A model generated the notes under the pieces. That model worked only from the letters and a program-made list of their open reading frames with translations. It ran no database searches and was not told the origin of the DNA. From Pseudofrankia asymbiotica (GTDB taxonomy: Bacteria; Actinomycetota; Actinomycetes; Frankiales; Frankiaceae), in contig NZ_MOMC01000077.1 in the NCBI RefSeq assembly GCF_001983105.1, forward strand, positions 5,509 to 11,997: a stretch of DNA of 6,489 bases, read 5' to 3'. The position numbers and the translations under genes are program-made. Shown piece by piece: positions 1-6,489 of this stretch. The number at the start of each line of letters is the position of its first letter. Positions within the stretch are counted from its first letter, which is position 1.

Positions 1-2486
1 GCGGCGAGCAGCCTCTCCGCGTCCGACTGCCGATACGTGATCTTTGCGGCGAAGTCATTACCTTGGCCGAAGACTTCACGGGCGGCGTGCACGATCTCTT
101 CGGCGTGGTTGTCGTCGCGCGCGAAGATCAGCGTCTTCGGGACAACGCCCGCCGCACCACGGCCGGGAAAGATCTCCGTGAACAGCTGGTCCCGGAATGT
201 TGTCAGCACAAGGTACAGCTGGTTGATGCTGATGACCGACCGGCCCAGCTGGGCCGGCGTCCAGACCAGGTCGTCGTCGAGCGCCTCCAGGCGTTGTGCC
301 CTGGTCCGCCGGTCCCGGATTGGCACAGTCGTGTTCGCCTCGAGAGTGGCACCGCTTCCAGACAGCTCGGTCCGGATCCGGTAGACGTCGAAGTCGACGT
401 TGACCCCGTCCGCGACCGACTGCTGGTAGGTGTACTCGCTGACGAGGTTTCCGTGAAAGAACCCGAACGTCTGCTTCACCGGGGTCGCGGTCAGCCCGAC
501 GAGGAAGGCGTCAAAGTATTCCAGCACCGCCCGCCACCGGCCGTAGATCGACCGGTGACACTCATCGATAATGATCAGGTCGAAGGCCTCGGGCGGAATC
601 GCCGGGTTGTAGGAGAGCGTCTCGACTGGCAACTCGGCGGCGACGACCGAGGCCTCGCCGTTGTCCGACTCGTCGCCCTCGGTGGCGCTGGCCGCCCACT
701 CCTCGTCCTGTGACAGCTCGCCGAGGTCGTCCGCGACGTCCTCGCCACGCAACAGCGCGTACAGGCGCTGAACCGTTGAGATGACCACGTTCGAGGACCC
801 CAGCAGGCCTGCCCGGCCAAGCAGGTCGACGTTGTAGTGATCCGTGAACGCCCGACCATCGCCGGTTGCGGTGAACGAACCGAACTCGTCGCGGGCCTGC
901 CGACCGAGCGTGTTCCGGTCAACAAGGAAAAGCACCCGGCGGGCCTTCGCATACTCCAGAAGCCGGAATGTCGACGTCACCGCCATGTACGTCTTCCCGG
1001 CGCCCGTCGCCATCTGGACCAGCGCCCGCGGACGGTCCGCGGCCAGCGAGGCTTCCATTCCCTCGACCGCCCGCACCTGCGGCGCCCGCAGCGAGGCCAC
1101 GTCGAGCGGGAACACGTGCGGCAACGCCGCCAACCGGCCGCGCAGCGTCGGATGCACGAGCCCCGAGTCGCCCTCCGCGGCCCTGCGCGCCAGCGTCAGC
1201 CACTGCCGCAACGTCTCGGGCCGGTGGAACGAGACCACCTGCCGCGACCGCGGACGCGGGTCAAGCCCATCGGTGAACCGGGTCTCCACCGCCGTGGTCA
1301 CGTATCGGAACCGCAAATCCTCCCGCCCTGCCGCCAGCCGTTGCGCGGCCGTCAGCGTGTTGGCGTAGCGGTCGGCCTGTGCCTCGGCCGTGCTCAGACT
1401 CGTCCCCTCGCGCTTCGCCTCGATGACGCCGACAAGGCGGGTGTCGACGTAGAGCAGGTAGTCGGCGGGGCCGCTGGAGGTCCGGTCCTCCCTCACCGCC
1501 ACGCCCAGGCCGTCGTAGAGGTTTCTCGCCGCCACGTCCTGCACGACCCAACCGGCATCGGCCAGCATCCGGTCGACCTCAAGACGTACCTCTCGCTCGG
1601 TCCGCGGCTCCCGGTCCGCCGCCCGCGCGCGGTCGACGAACTCCGCCCGCGCGGCCGCCGTCACCTGTCGCGCGCGATGCACCATGGCCGCATCGACCTG
1701 GACATCGAGAGCCCGCGCCAGTCCGGCCGCCTCGGCGGTATCACCCGCGTCGGGCTCATCTGCACCGGCGAGCCGCGCCATACCCGTCCCACCCGGGCCG
1801 GCGTCCGGGGTAGGCACGGCGGCCAGTGCATCCACCAGCACGCGCACTGCCGAGGCGTCTTCCGATACCCGGTCCAACCGCGCCAATACCTCCCGATGGG
1901 CCCGTTCCTGGGCCTCCATCAGGCTGACGCCACGGTCGAGCCGCAGCAGCATCTGCTCCATCCGCGCGCGCTGATCCGCGAGCTCGGACCGCAGCGCACC
2001 AAACTCGTCCGAGCCGACCACGGCACCGACGACCGTCGCCGGGTCCGGCGGCGGAACAAAGGCGTGCGGACTGGCGTCCTGTGTCTGCACCCGGTAGTAC
2101 CAGCGGCCGAGCCCGTAACAGGTCTCCAGCACCCGCAACGCATCGGCCGGACCACCCTGGTTCTCGTGCGCAGCCTTGTTACCCCGCGAACGGACCAGAT
2201 GGAAGCCGTCCGCGCGTCCGCGGCTCAGGACGCCGGCCTGCGTAAGCGCGTTGATCCGGACGAACTGCGTCGCCGTGTCCGACACCGGTAGTCCGGTCGA
2301 AGCGACAAGCTGCCGAGCGAGGCGCTCCCCGAACAGGCGCGCCTTCATCAGCGACGCCACCGGGTCCGTCCACACATACGACTCGGCCGTTGCTCCGGAG
2401 ACGACCAGGTCGCGATCCAAGGGAAGGAGATAGCCGAAGTTCGGCGACCTATCCGCCAGCTGTGCGTACCGCCGGTCCACCACCAC
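1..2486 (-). CDS. hsdR: Type I restriction enzyme R subunit HsdR, EcoEI-like, C-terminus cut by window edge
   Basis: HsdR is the ATP-driven DNA translocase and nuclease of type I restriction complexes with HsdM and HsdS; it cuts unmodified invading DNA in the cytoplasm. The frame is open from 2540 (TAG at 2541-2543) to base 1, with 828 codons visible from the chosen start. Domains, numbered from that start: DUF4145-type domain about 15-133 (NFGYL, then R101-GNKAA-H107, ending GRWYYRV); charged coiled coil about 159-223; HsdR_N PD-(D/E)XK nuclease with E303, D342 (PADY) and E356-A-K358; SF2 helicase with Q470, Walker A MATGAGKT 492-499, VDRN near 523, STVQRLY 570-576, DECH 641-644, GLTATP 664-669, and the start of lobe 2 at KTLIFARDD from 784. 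Motifs V and VI and the C-terminal HsdM-contact region lie beyond base 1. Three tandem GTG codons (2478-2486) are the first possible starts and fit the family N-terminus; no good ribosome site is seen, only GGGGGAG about 16 bases upstream. The acidic stretch before DECH is usual for this family as I know it. The family call is firm; the exact start is not. Confidence 0.95.
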   Translation of the reverse strand, partial: MVVDRRYAQLADRSPNFGYLLPLDRDLVVSGATAESYVWTDPVASLMKARLFGERLARQLVASTGLPVSDTATQFVRINALTQAGVLSRGRADGFHLVRSRGNKAAHENQGGPADALRVLETCYGLGRWYYRVQTQDASPHAFVPPPDPATVVGAVVGSDEFGALRSELADQRARMEQMLLRLDRGVSLMEAQERAHREVLARLDRVSEDASAVRVLVDALAAVPTPDAGPGGTGMARLAGADEPDAGDTAEAAGLARALDVQVDAAMVHRARQVTAAARAEFVDRARAADREPRTEREVRLEVDRMLADAGWVVQDVAARNLYDGLGVAVREDRTSSGPADYLLYVDTRLVGVIEAKREGTSLSTAEAQADRYANTLTAAQRLAAGREDLRFRYVTTAVETRFTDGLDPRPRSRQVVSFHRPETLRQWLTLARRAAEGDSGLVHPTLRGRLAALPHVFPLDVASLRAPQVRAVEGMEASLAADRPRALVQMATGAGKTYMAVTSTFRLLEYAKARRVLFLVDRNTLGRQARDEFGSFTATGDGRAFTDHYNVDLLGRAGLLGSSNVVISTVQRLYALLRGEDVADDLGELSQDEEWAASATEGDESDNGEASVVAAELPVETLSYNPAIPPEAFDLIIIDECHRSIYGRWRAVLEYFDAFLVGLTATPVKQTFGFFHGNLVSEYTYQQSVADGVNVDFDVYRIRTELSGSGATLEANTTVPIRDRRTRAQRLEALDDDLVWTPAQLGRSVISINQLYLVLTTFRDQLFTEIFPGRGAAGVVPKTLIFARDDNHAEEIVHAAREVFGQGNDFAAKITYRQSDAERLLA

Positions 2487-2574
2487 GCCGATCCGCGCCC
2501 CGCTCCCCCATCGGCCGACGGCCCAACTTCGCCGTCCGATCTACGCTCCGTAACCGAAGCGCGATTTCTGGTTA

Positions 2575-2580
2575 ATCATA
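2575..2580 (-). promoter_or_regulatory. Possible -10 box of the hsdR promoter
   Basis: The minus strand reads TATGAT, one mismatch from TATAAT, inside the most AT-rich part of the gap and about 90 bases before the GTG start. No good -35 box lies 16-18 bases upstream; TTGGGA (2591-2596) is only 10 bases away. Many actinobacterial promoters keep only the -10 element, so this is plausible but unproven. It would give a leader of about 80 bases containing the small hairpin at 2544-2561. Confidence 0.3.
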
Positions 2581-2719
2581 GCGCGACAGTTCCCAATTCG
2601 GGTACGGCACGCCCATGTCTCGCACAGACGTAGCGGCTGGGTTGGGCACATCGCCTACCCATTCGCGGAGTGCTATCGCTGGTCGTCGCGTATCGCGCCC
2701 ACCCCGCCCTTCAAACTTT

Positions 2720-2737
2720 CGGGGCCGATTTCCCCCG
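2720..2737 (-). terminator. Possible weak terminator after the giant-protein gene
   Basis: Directly after the TGA the transcript can pair CGGGG with CCCCG around an eight-base loop. No U-tract follows; the next bases are AAAGTTTGAAGG. U-poor terminators are common in actinomycetes, but a five-pair stem is weak, and it could equally be chance in GC-rich DNA. Confidence 0.25.
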
Positions 2738-5700
2738 TCACCCGAGAAGGGCCAGCGCGGCCTCCAGGTACGGGTTCTCGGCGTCGGGCGCCGAGGTCCA
2801 GGACGCCGGCCGTGCCTGGTCGGGTGCCGACGCGCCGCTCGGAACCGGCGCCGAGGCCGGCGTCGTCGTCGGGGTCGGGCTCGGGGGCTCCGTCAGTGAC
2901 GGCGTGGCCGTGGGGGTGGGAGTCGGGGTCGGGGGCGGCGTCGGGCCCTGGGTGTCTGTCGGCGTCGGGGTCGGGGTCGCGGTGGATGTGGGAGTCGGCG
3001 TTGGGCCCGGGGTCGCGGTCGGGCTGAGTGTCGCGGTCGGGGTCAGGGTCGGGAGGAGCGTGGAGGTCGGGACGAGCGTCGGGGCTGGGATCGAGGTCGA
3101 GGTCGGCACCGGATGCGGTGGGACCGAGGTGGGTCCGGATGCCGGGGGTGGCTGGGGGTTCCCGGGGTGCGGAGCGGTGGACGGCGTCACGGTCGGAGGC
3201 GCGGCCGGCGTCGGGGTTGATGACGGGGACGGCGGGCCGGTCGGCGTCGGCGTTCCGGTCGGCGTCGGTGTCGGCGGCACGGACTGTGACGGGGAAGGCG
3301 ACGGCACGGGGGAAGGCTGGGCGGCCGGCTCCTCAAGTAGCCACCTCTTGAGGAACAGGCTCAGCGTGCGGTCGGCGACCCGTTCCCCCGCGATCCAGCC
3401 GACCTCGGCCAGCCCGCCGACGTGGAAGAACCGCCCCGAGGCGTAGCCGTGGACGAGGCTGCGCCCGAGGCCGATCGGCAGGCCGGTGATGAGTGTGCTC
3501 GCCGCGCTCTCCCCCGGGCTGGCCCACTGCCACTGGTCGCCGAACACGCTCCCCACCGTCCAGCTGCTCGCGGCCGAGAGAACCGGGTTGAAGACGGCCC
3601 CGTACGCGCCGGTGTCATAGGTGAGGCCCCGCCACCGCGGCGCGTACTCGTTGCCGGCGAACTCCGTCTCCCAGTCGTCCCGGGGGATGTGCCGGTTGTA
3701 GGGGAAACCGTTGTCGACGTTGCCGAAGCCCTGGCGCCACCTGCCGATGCCGCCGATCTGGTGCAGCGTCGTCGCGCCGGTCCGGAACGCCCCGCCGACC
3801 AGCGAGTTCAGCACGGTCTTCTCGACCCATTTCCAGCTGAACGGGTTGTCCTTGTGCTCGCCGCTCATCCCGTTGAACAGCAGCTGGCTGACGAACCGGG
3901 CCGGGAAGTCCAGGAGGACGTCCTGCGTGTAGTCCAGGAGCGCCCGGCGCGCGACCAGCAGGCGGCGTGGGATGAACTCGCCGACCAGGCCGTCCCCGGC
4001 CCGGTACTGCCGCATGTTGAGATACCGGTTGACCCGGTTCCAGCCGCGGATCTCGTTGAGCGCGCCGCGGTAGTCCATCTCACGGCCGACCAGGTCCCAG
4101 TGGCCGTGCGGGGTGGCGACCACGCGTCTGCGCCCCAGCGGGTCACGTTCCCAGACCCGGCCGGAGAGCGTGCGGATGCGCAGCAGCTTGCCCTCCGCGT
4201 CGGTCTCCCGCCACTGCCCGTGGAAGGTCTCCGTCTCGCGGAAGCGGCCGGGCTCGAGCTCGACCCGCGACCGGACGGCCTGGCCCTGGTCGAACTCCCG
4301 CCAGGTGCCGAAGCCCATCTTCTCGCCGACCGGCCGGCCCACCGGGAGCGGCGGGGGCGCCGGGGCGTGCGCACCCGCCGAAGCCGGCATGCCCGCCGGG
4401 GCCGGCGGACCCGCCTGACCGCCCGCCGAGTGCCCGCCGGCAGGCGTGTACTCGAGGACCCTGCCCGCGTCCGACTCGCGCAGCACCCGCTGGCCGTCGG
4501 CGCTGAGGTCCTGCCAGACGGGGGCACGCGCCGGGATCCGGTCCGTCCCCGCCACCGGCTCCGACTTCCAGATGGGCTTCCCATGGGCGTCGGTCCCGTG
4601 TCGCCACTGCCGGGCCGCCTCGGTGTTGGGCTTCGGGGCGCCGTCGCCGTCGAAGACCTGGGAGCGCCAGCCGGTGCCGTCGTGGAAGCTACGCAGCGTC
4701 GTGCCCTGGTCGAGCGCCCGGCTGTCCCGGACGAGGACCCAGAGGTCCTCGTCCCTGCCGCCGGTCCTGACGGTCACCTTGAGGTAGTCCCGGAAGGACT
4801 CGTCGAAGTGGTCGGCGTACCGCAGGTTGAAGGGGCCGGTCGGGCGCTTGTTGCGGGCGCTGATCCGCGTCCCGGCGAAGTCCTTCGCGTCGACGGTGAC
4901 GTCCTGCCCGCCCGCCCGGACCCTCAGCTGGACGCCGTCCTGGTCGATCTTCCAGGCCCAGTGTCCCCGGCTCGGATGGCCGTGGCCGGTGACCGTGACC
5001 GTGATCGGGTTGCCGCCGGCGTCCTGGACCCGCCACGCGTCGGTCCGGCCGACCAGCTCGCCGTACGTGTCCCGGGTGACGGAGACGGTGCCTGGGCTGT
5101 CGAGGTTGGCCGCGGTGTGCGACGCGCCCTCGGCGAGTCCTCGGTCGTACGCCGGCCGGTGCCCGGGCAGGTAGGTGACGACGTCGCCCGCGTCGCCGAG
5201 GGTCTGGCGGACGACGACCCGCGTGCCGTTCTCCGTGACGGTGTCGACCCAGTGCGGCCCGCCGCTCGGGAAGTGGCGCTCCCCGGCCGCCAGCACCGTG
5301 CCGCCGGGCGCCGTGCCGTCCAGCTCCTGCCAGTGCAGGTCGCGCGGGCCGGCGTAGACACTCGGGTCGGGGTGTGCCATCCAGCGCGTGCCGCCGGCCT
5401 GGCCGACCACCCCCGCGTCGGCGCGGCCGACCTCCAGGCCGTTGCCGTTCTCCAGCCGCCAGGTACCGCGCGCGAAATGGCCGTCGTGGGTGAAGTCGGA
5501 GAAGGTGCCGTTCGTCCGGTCCCGGACCGCCCGCACCCCGCTGGCGACCTGGTCGCCCTGGGCGTCGCGCTCGACCCAGCGGAACGCCCGGTAGCGGCTG
5601 TCACCGATGTCCCAGCCGGGCGCCGGATCGCCGGGCGCGCCGCGGCGGAGCCGGACGTCGCTCGGCCTGGGGAAGTCGACGTCGCCGATGTCACGACGAG

Positions 5701-6489
5701 CCCGCCACCAGCCCGGCTCGTCCGCCGGGCCGACCGCGCCCAGGTCCTGCCTGGCCGTCCAGACCTGCCGCGGCGGGCGCAGCTCGGCGTACCGCTGCAG
5801 GTCCAGCGCGTGGCCACCGCTCATCGCCTCGCTGCCGCGGGTCAGCTCCCCCTGCGGCGAGAACTGCGTGAAGCGGTCCGTAGGCCGGCCGGTGGCGTCC
5901 AGCTCGTGGATCACGTAGTCGAACGCGTCGCGCGGGCGGTGCGCGCCGACGAAGGGGAAATGGCCTTTCCAGAACACGGCCGGGTAGTACCGCTGCGCGA
6001 CGTCGCCCGTCGCGGCCCGGTCGACCCAGCCACGGCCGTACCGGACCCGCTCGCCCTCGGCGACGAGGCTGTGGTCGGCGCCGAAACGGTGCCAGCCCCA
6101 CCGGCCGGACACCTCCTGCTCGGCCCGCACCAGGCCGCCGTCGGGCAGGTTCAGATACTCGCGCACCCGCGGGCCGGTCGGCCCGAGCGGGCCCGCCTCG
6201 TGGTCCCACCACATGCCGGCCGGTATCTCGTCGTAGGTGCGGAAGCCGCGCCTGGCCTCGAAGTGGTCGAGGCTCCGCCCGGTGTCACGCCACTCGAACC
6301 AGTGATGCCGGCCCCTGGCCCTGCCGAAGACCTCCAGCACGTTGCCGTTCGACAGCCGCTCGCGGACATAGGCAGCCGGCCTGTCGCGCGCGAGCGGGTC
6401 GACCAGCCGCAGCTCGCCGGACCGGCCCGTCACGACCTCGCCCCGGCCGCCGTAGTCGGGTATCCGGGTCGAGCCGGCGGGGCCGCCGC
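2738..6489 (-). CDS. C-terminal part of a giant Trp-rich repeat protein with Pro/Thr stalk, function unknown
   Basis: The frame is open from the right edge to TGA at 2738-2740, 1249 codons. The first in-frame GTG (6431-6433) has 18 open codons before it and no clear ribosome site, so the true start very likely lies outside the window. Counting from that GTG (1231 residues): degenerate beta-type repeats about 30-660 with a recurring W-x-x-[FLRW] ... G-x-x-[VL] ... G-x-R ... W-x-D pattern (for example around W114, W286, W368); Ala/Pro/Gly hinge 664-700; second repeat block about 705-790 (W711, W741, W761, W779); a compact Trp- and Gly-rich domain about 795-1034; Pro/Thr/Ser stalk about 1035-1200; a terminal segment ending ENPYLEAALALLG. 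There is no cysteine and about 41 tryptophans, a high share. I see no transmembrane helix, LPXTG signal or known catalytic motif. From memory it resembles C-terminal regions of very large actinobacterial proteins, some tied to WXG100-like or toxin modules; that is inference. Surface anchoring, adhesion and toxin delivery all remain possible. Confidence 0.85.
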   Translation of the reverse strand, partial: GGPAGSTRIPDYGGRGEVVTGRSGELRLVDPLARDRPAAYVRERLSNGNVLEVFGRARGRHHWFEWRDTGRSLDHFEARRGFRTYDEIPAGMWWDHEAGPLGPTGPRVREYLNLPDGGLVRAEQEVSGRWGWHRFGADHSLVAEGERVRYGRGWVDRAATGDVAQRYYPAVFWKGHFPFVGAHRPRDAFDYVIHELDATGRPTDRFTQFSPQGELTRGSEAMSGGHALDLQRYAELRPPRQVWTARQDLGAVGPADEPGWWRARRDIGDVDFPRPSDVRLRRGAPGDPAPGWDIGDSRYRAFRWVERDAQGDQVASGVRAVRDRTNGTFSDFTHDGHFARGTWRLENGNGLEVGRADAGVVGQAGGTRWMAHPDPSVYAGPRDLHWQELDGTAPGGTVLAAGERHFPSGGPHWVDTVTENGTRVVVRQTLGDAGDVVTYLPGHRPAYDRGLAEGASHTAANLDSPGTVSVTRDTYGELVGRTDAWRVQDAGGNPITVTVTGHGHPSRGHWAWKIDQDGVQLRVRAGGQDVTVDAKDFAGTRISARNKRPTGPFNLRYADHFDESFRDYLKVTVRTGGRDEDLWVLVRDSRALDQGTTLRSFHDGTGWRSQVFDGDGAPKPNTEAARQWRHGTDAHGKPIWKSEPVAGTDRIPARAPVWQDLSADGQRVLRESDAGRVLEYTPAGGHSAGGQAGPPAPAGMPASAGAHAPAPPPLPVGRPVGEKMGFGTWREFDQGQAVRSRVELEPGRFRETETFHGQWRETDAEGKLLRIRTLSGRVWERDPLGRRRVVATPHGHWDLVGREMDYRGALNEIRGWNRVNRYLNMRQYRAGDGLVGEFIPRRLLVARRALLDYTQDVLLDFPARFVSQLLFNGMSGEHKDNPFSWKWVEKTVLNSLVGGAFRTGATTLHQIGGIGRWRQGFGNVDNGFPYNRHIPRDDWETEFAGNEYAPRWRGLTYDTGAYGAVFNPVLSAASSWTVGSVFGDQWQWASPGESAASTLITGLPIGLGRSLVHGYASGRFFHVGGLAEVGWIAGERVADRTLSLFLKRWLLEEPAAQPSPVPSPSPSQSVPPTPTPTGTPTPTGPPSPSSTPTPAAPPTVTPSTAPHPGNPQPPPASGPTSVPPHPVPTSTSIPAPTLVPTSTLLPTLTPTATLSPTATPGPTPTPTSTATPTPTPTDTQGPTPPPTPTPTPTATPSLTEPPSPTPTTTPASAPVPSGASAPDQARPASWTSAPDAENPYLEAALALLG
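2834..3331 (-). repeat. Pro/Thr/Ser-rich stalk encoded by degenerate hexamer-like repeats
   Basis: Residues about 1035-1200 are nearly all Pro, Thr, Ser, Ala and Gly in TPTPT and PTPTATP runs. On the plus strand the DNA is an imperfect array of GTCGGN and GTCGGGGTCGG units. Such stalks are common in exported actinobacterial proteins, spanning the cell wall or carrying O-mannosyl groups; that role is inferred here. A Pro/Thr stalk near the C-terminus, followed by only about 30 residues, is unusual for a cell-wall spanner, since no anchor or membrane helix follows. The array is prone to length change by slippage. Confidence 0.85.
3332..4051 (-). other. Unnamed compact domain of the giant protein (about 240 residues)
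   Basis: Residues about 795-1034 differ in composition from the repeats: longer helical stretches (FIPRRLLVARRALLDYTQDV, about 820-839), then Gly/Trp/aromatic loops (GIGRWRQGFGNVDNGFPYNR; DDWETEFAGNEYAPRWRG), then alternating small and hydrophobic residues (NPVLSAASSWTVGSVFGD; STLITGLPIGLGRSLVHG) and an amphipathic end at LSLFLKRWLLEE. It reads as a folded, sequence-constrained unit and not as low complexity. I recognise no family and no classic catalytic motif. Segments near 970-1010 are mildly hydrophobic but contain charges and are not convincing membrane spans. Confidence 0.55.
4064..4321 (-). repeat. Trp-rich repeat block 2, joined to the C-terminal domain
   Basis: Residues about 705-790 hold tightly spaced short units: GTWREFDQG (W711), GQWRETDAEG (W741), GRVWERDPLG (W761) and GHWDLVGRE (W779). 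Trp spacing is 30, 20 and 18 residues. The W-x-E/D-x-D-x-x-G core matches the units upstream of the hinge, so the same repeat family continues up to the domain at 3332-4051. The periodicity suggests beta hairpins of about 20 residues. Confidence 0.6.
4334..4444 (-). other. Ala/Pro/Gly-rich hinge inside the giant protein
   Basis: Residues about 664-700 (from the GTG at 6433) are almost entirely Ala, Pro, Gly and Ser, including GGHSAGGQAGPPAPAG and APAPPPLPVG. The stretch has no hydrophobic core residues and is probably disordered. It separates the long repeat region from the second repeat block and marks a domain border. It is short and not a perfect repeat. Confidence 0.75.
4454..6346 (-). 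repeat. Protein-level degenerate Trp-rich repeat region, block 1
   Basis: This part of the giant protein (residues about 30-660 from the GTG at 6433) is made of diverged units, recognisable only in protein. Aligned examples are HHWFEWRDTG (W45), WGWHRFGAD (W112/W114), FRWVERDAQG (W286), LHWQELDGT (W368) and DAWRVQDAGG (W467). After the Trp unit there is often G-x-[EVR]-R, then a second W-x-D a further 20-30 residues on (WVD at 136-138 and 395-397). The alternation of hydrophobic and charged residues with Gly turns suggests beta hairpins, loosely like YD/RHS or MORN repeats but matching neither consensus. The DNA copies are too diverged to be recent duplications. Confidence 0.6.

Larger units (their letters stand above)
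2487..2737. other. Intergenic region between the giant-protein gene and hsdR
   Basis: This gap of 251 bases separates two minus-strand genes. It is clearly less GC-rich than its flanks, most so at 2563-2580. It contains a GC hairpin right after the upstream stop (2720-2737), a CGCGTATCGCG palindrome (2687-2697), a TATGAT box (2575-2580), a small stem-loop (2544-2561, CGCTTC and GGAGCG arms with one wobble pair and a six-base loop), and a very short minus-strand frame ending at TAA 2572-2574. No tRNA, CRISPR or transposon end is seen. The size is enough for a terminator plus an independent hsdR promoter. Confidence 0.7.

Noticed and set aside
837..2291. Plus-strand open frame of 484 codons
   Set aside because: It lies wholly opposite hsdR, is rich in Arg, Pro and His as expected of the reverse frame of a GC-rich gene, and shows no domain; the minus-strand HsdR motifs are unambiguous.
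2687..2697. CGCGTATCGCG palindrome as an operator or hairpin
   Set aside because: It is short, GC-rich and single, with a three-base centre too tight for a stem-loop; chance is likely in this DNA.
2834..3331. Possible CRISPR array or tandem DNA repeat with regulatory role
   Set aside because: Units are about six bases, imperfect, without spacers, and are explained by in-frame Pro/Thr coding.
2670..3446. Plus-strand frame of 258 codons with long Gly-Val runs, like a glycine-rich structural protein
   Set aside because: It is the reverse strand of the Pro/Thr stalk; GVGVG is simply the antisense reading of the GTCGGN array.
3400..3470. Membrane helix in the giant protein near its C-terminal domain
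   Set aside because: The hydrophobic stretches are broken by Arg, His and Gly residues and are too short for a convincing span.
3865..4584. Minus-strand frame of 239 codons in another phase of the giant gene
   Set aside because: It is a Arg/Ser/Thr-rich shadow with low-complexity composition and lies inside the better frame.
6431..6433. GTG as the true start of the giant protein
   Set aside because: The frame is open for 18 more codons up to the window edge, no ribosome site precedes the GTG, and the repeat region begins almost at once, so the gene very likely starts further upstream.

Overview
This is a high-GC window from an actinomycete. Codons almost always end in G or C, GTG starts are used, and long shadow reading frames lie opposite the real genes. 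Frankia or a related soil actinomycete fits, but no sequence here fixes the genus. Both real genes are on the minus strand and both are cut by a window edge, so transcription runs right to left.

Right part (2738-6489): the C-terminal 1249 codons of a very large protein that begins outside the window. Its order is a long Trp-rich, probably beta-sheet degenerate repeat region (about 4454-6346), an Ala/Pro/Gly hinge (4334-4444), a second short repeat block (4064-4321), a compact domain I cannot name (3332-4051), a Pro/Thr/Ser stalk of about 165 residues (2834-3331), and a short terminal peptide. No cysteine occurs in the 1231 residues from the first in-frame GTG to the stop. The architecture suggests an exported or surface protein, perhaps of the giant repeat or polymorphic-toxin kind, but no enzymatic domain is visible.

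Middle (2487-2737): a 251-base gap, less GC-rich than its flanks. It holds a GC hairpin directly after the stop of the large gene, a TATGAT -10-like box, a small hairpin, and a very short reading frame. It probably separates two transcription units and carries the promoter of the left gene.

Left part (1-2486): the N-terminal 828 codons of hsdR, the restriction and translocation subunit of a type I restriction-modification system of the EcoEI-like kind. The whole gene runs open from 2540 to the left edge. Visible in order are a DUF4145 (HEPN-like) domain, a coiled coil, a PD-(D/E)XK nuclease domain, and an SF2 helicase core with Walker A, DECH and TATP motifs. The second helicase lobe is only just begun. 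The hsdM and hsdS partners are not in the window.

The window is therefore the junction of a phage-defence gene and a giant protein of unknown role on the same strand. The least described element is the giant protein, above all its 240-residue domain before the stalk. The HEPN-like front end of HsdR is the second point worth checking.
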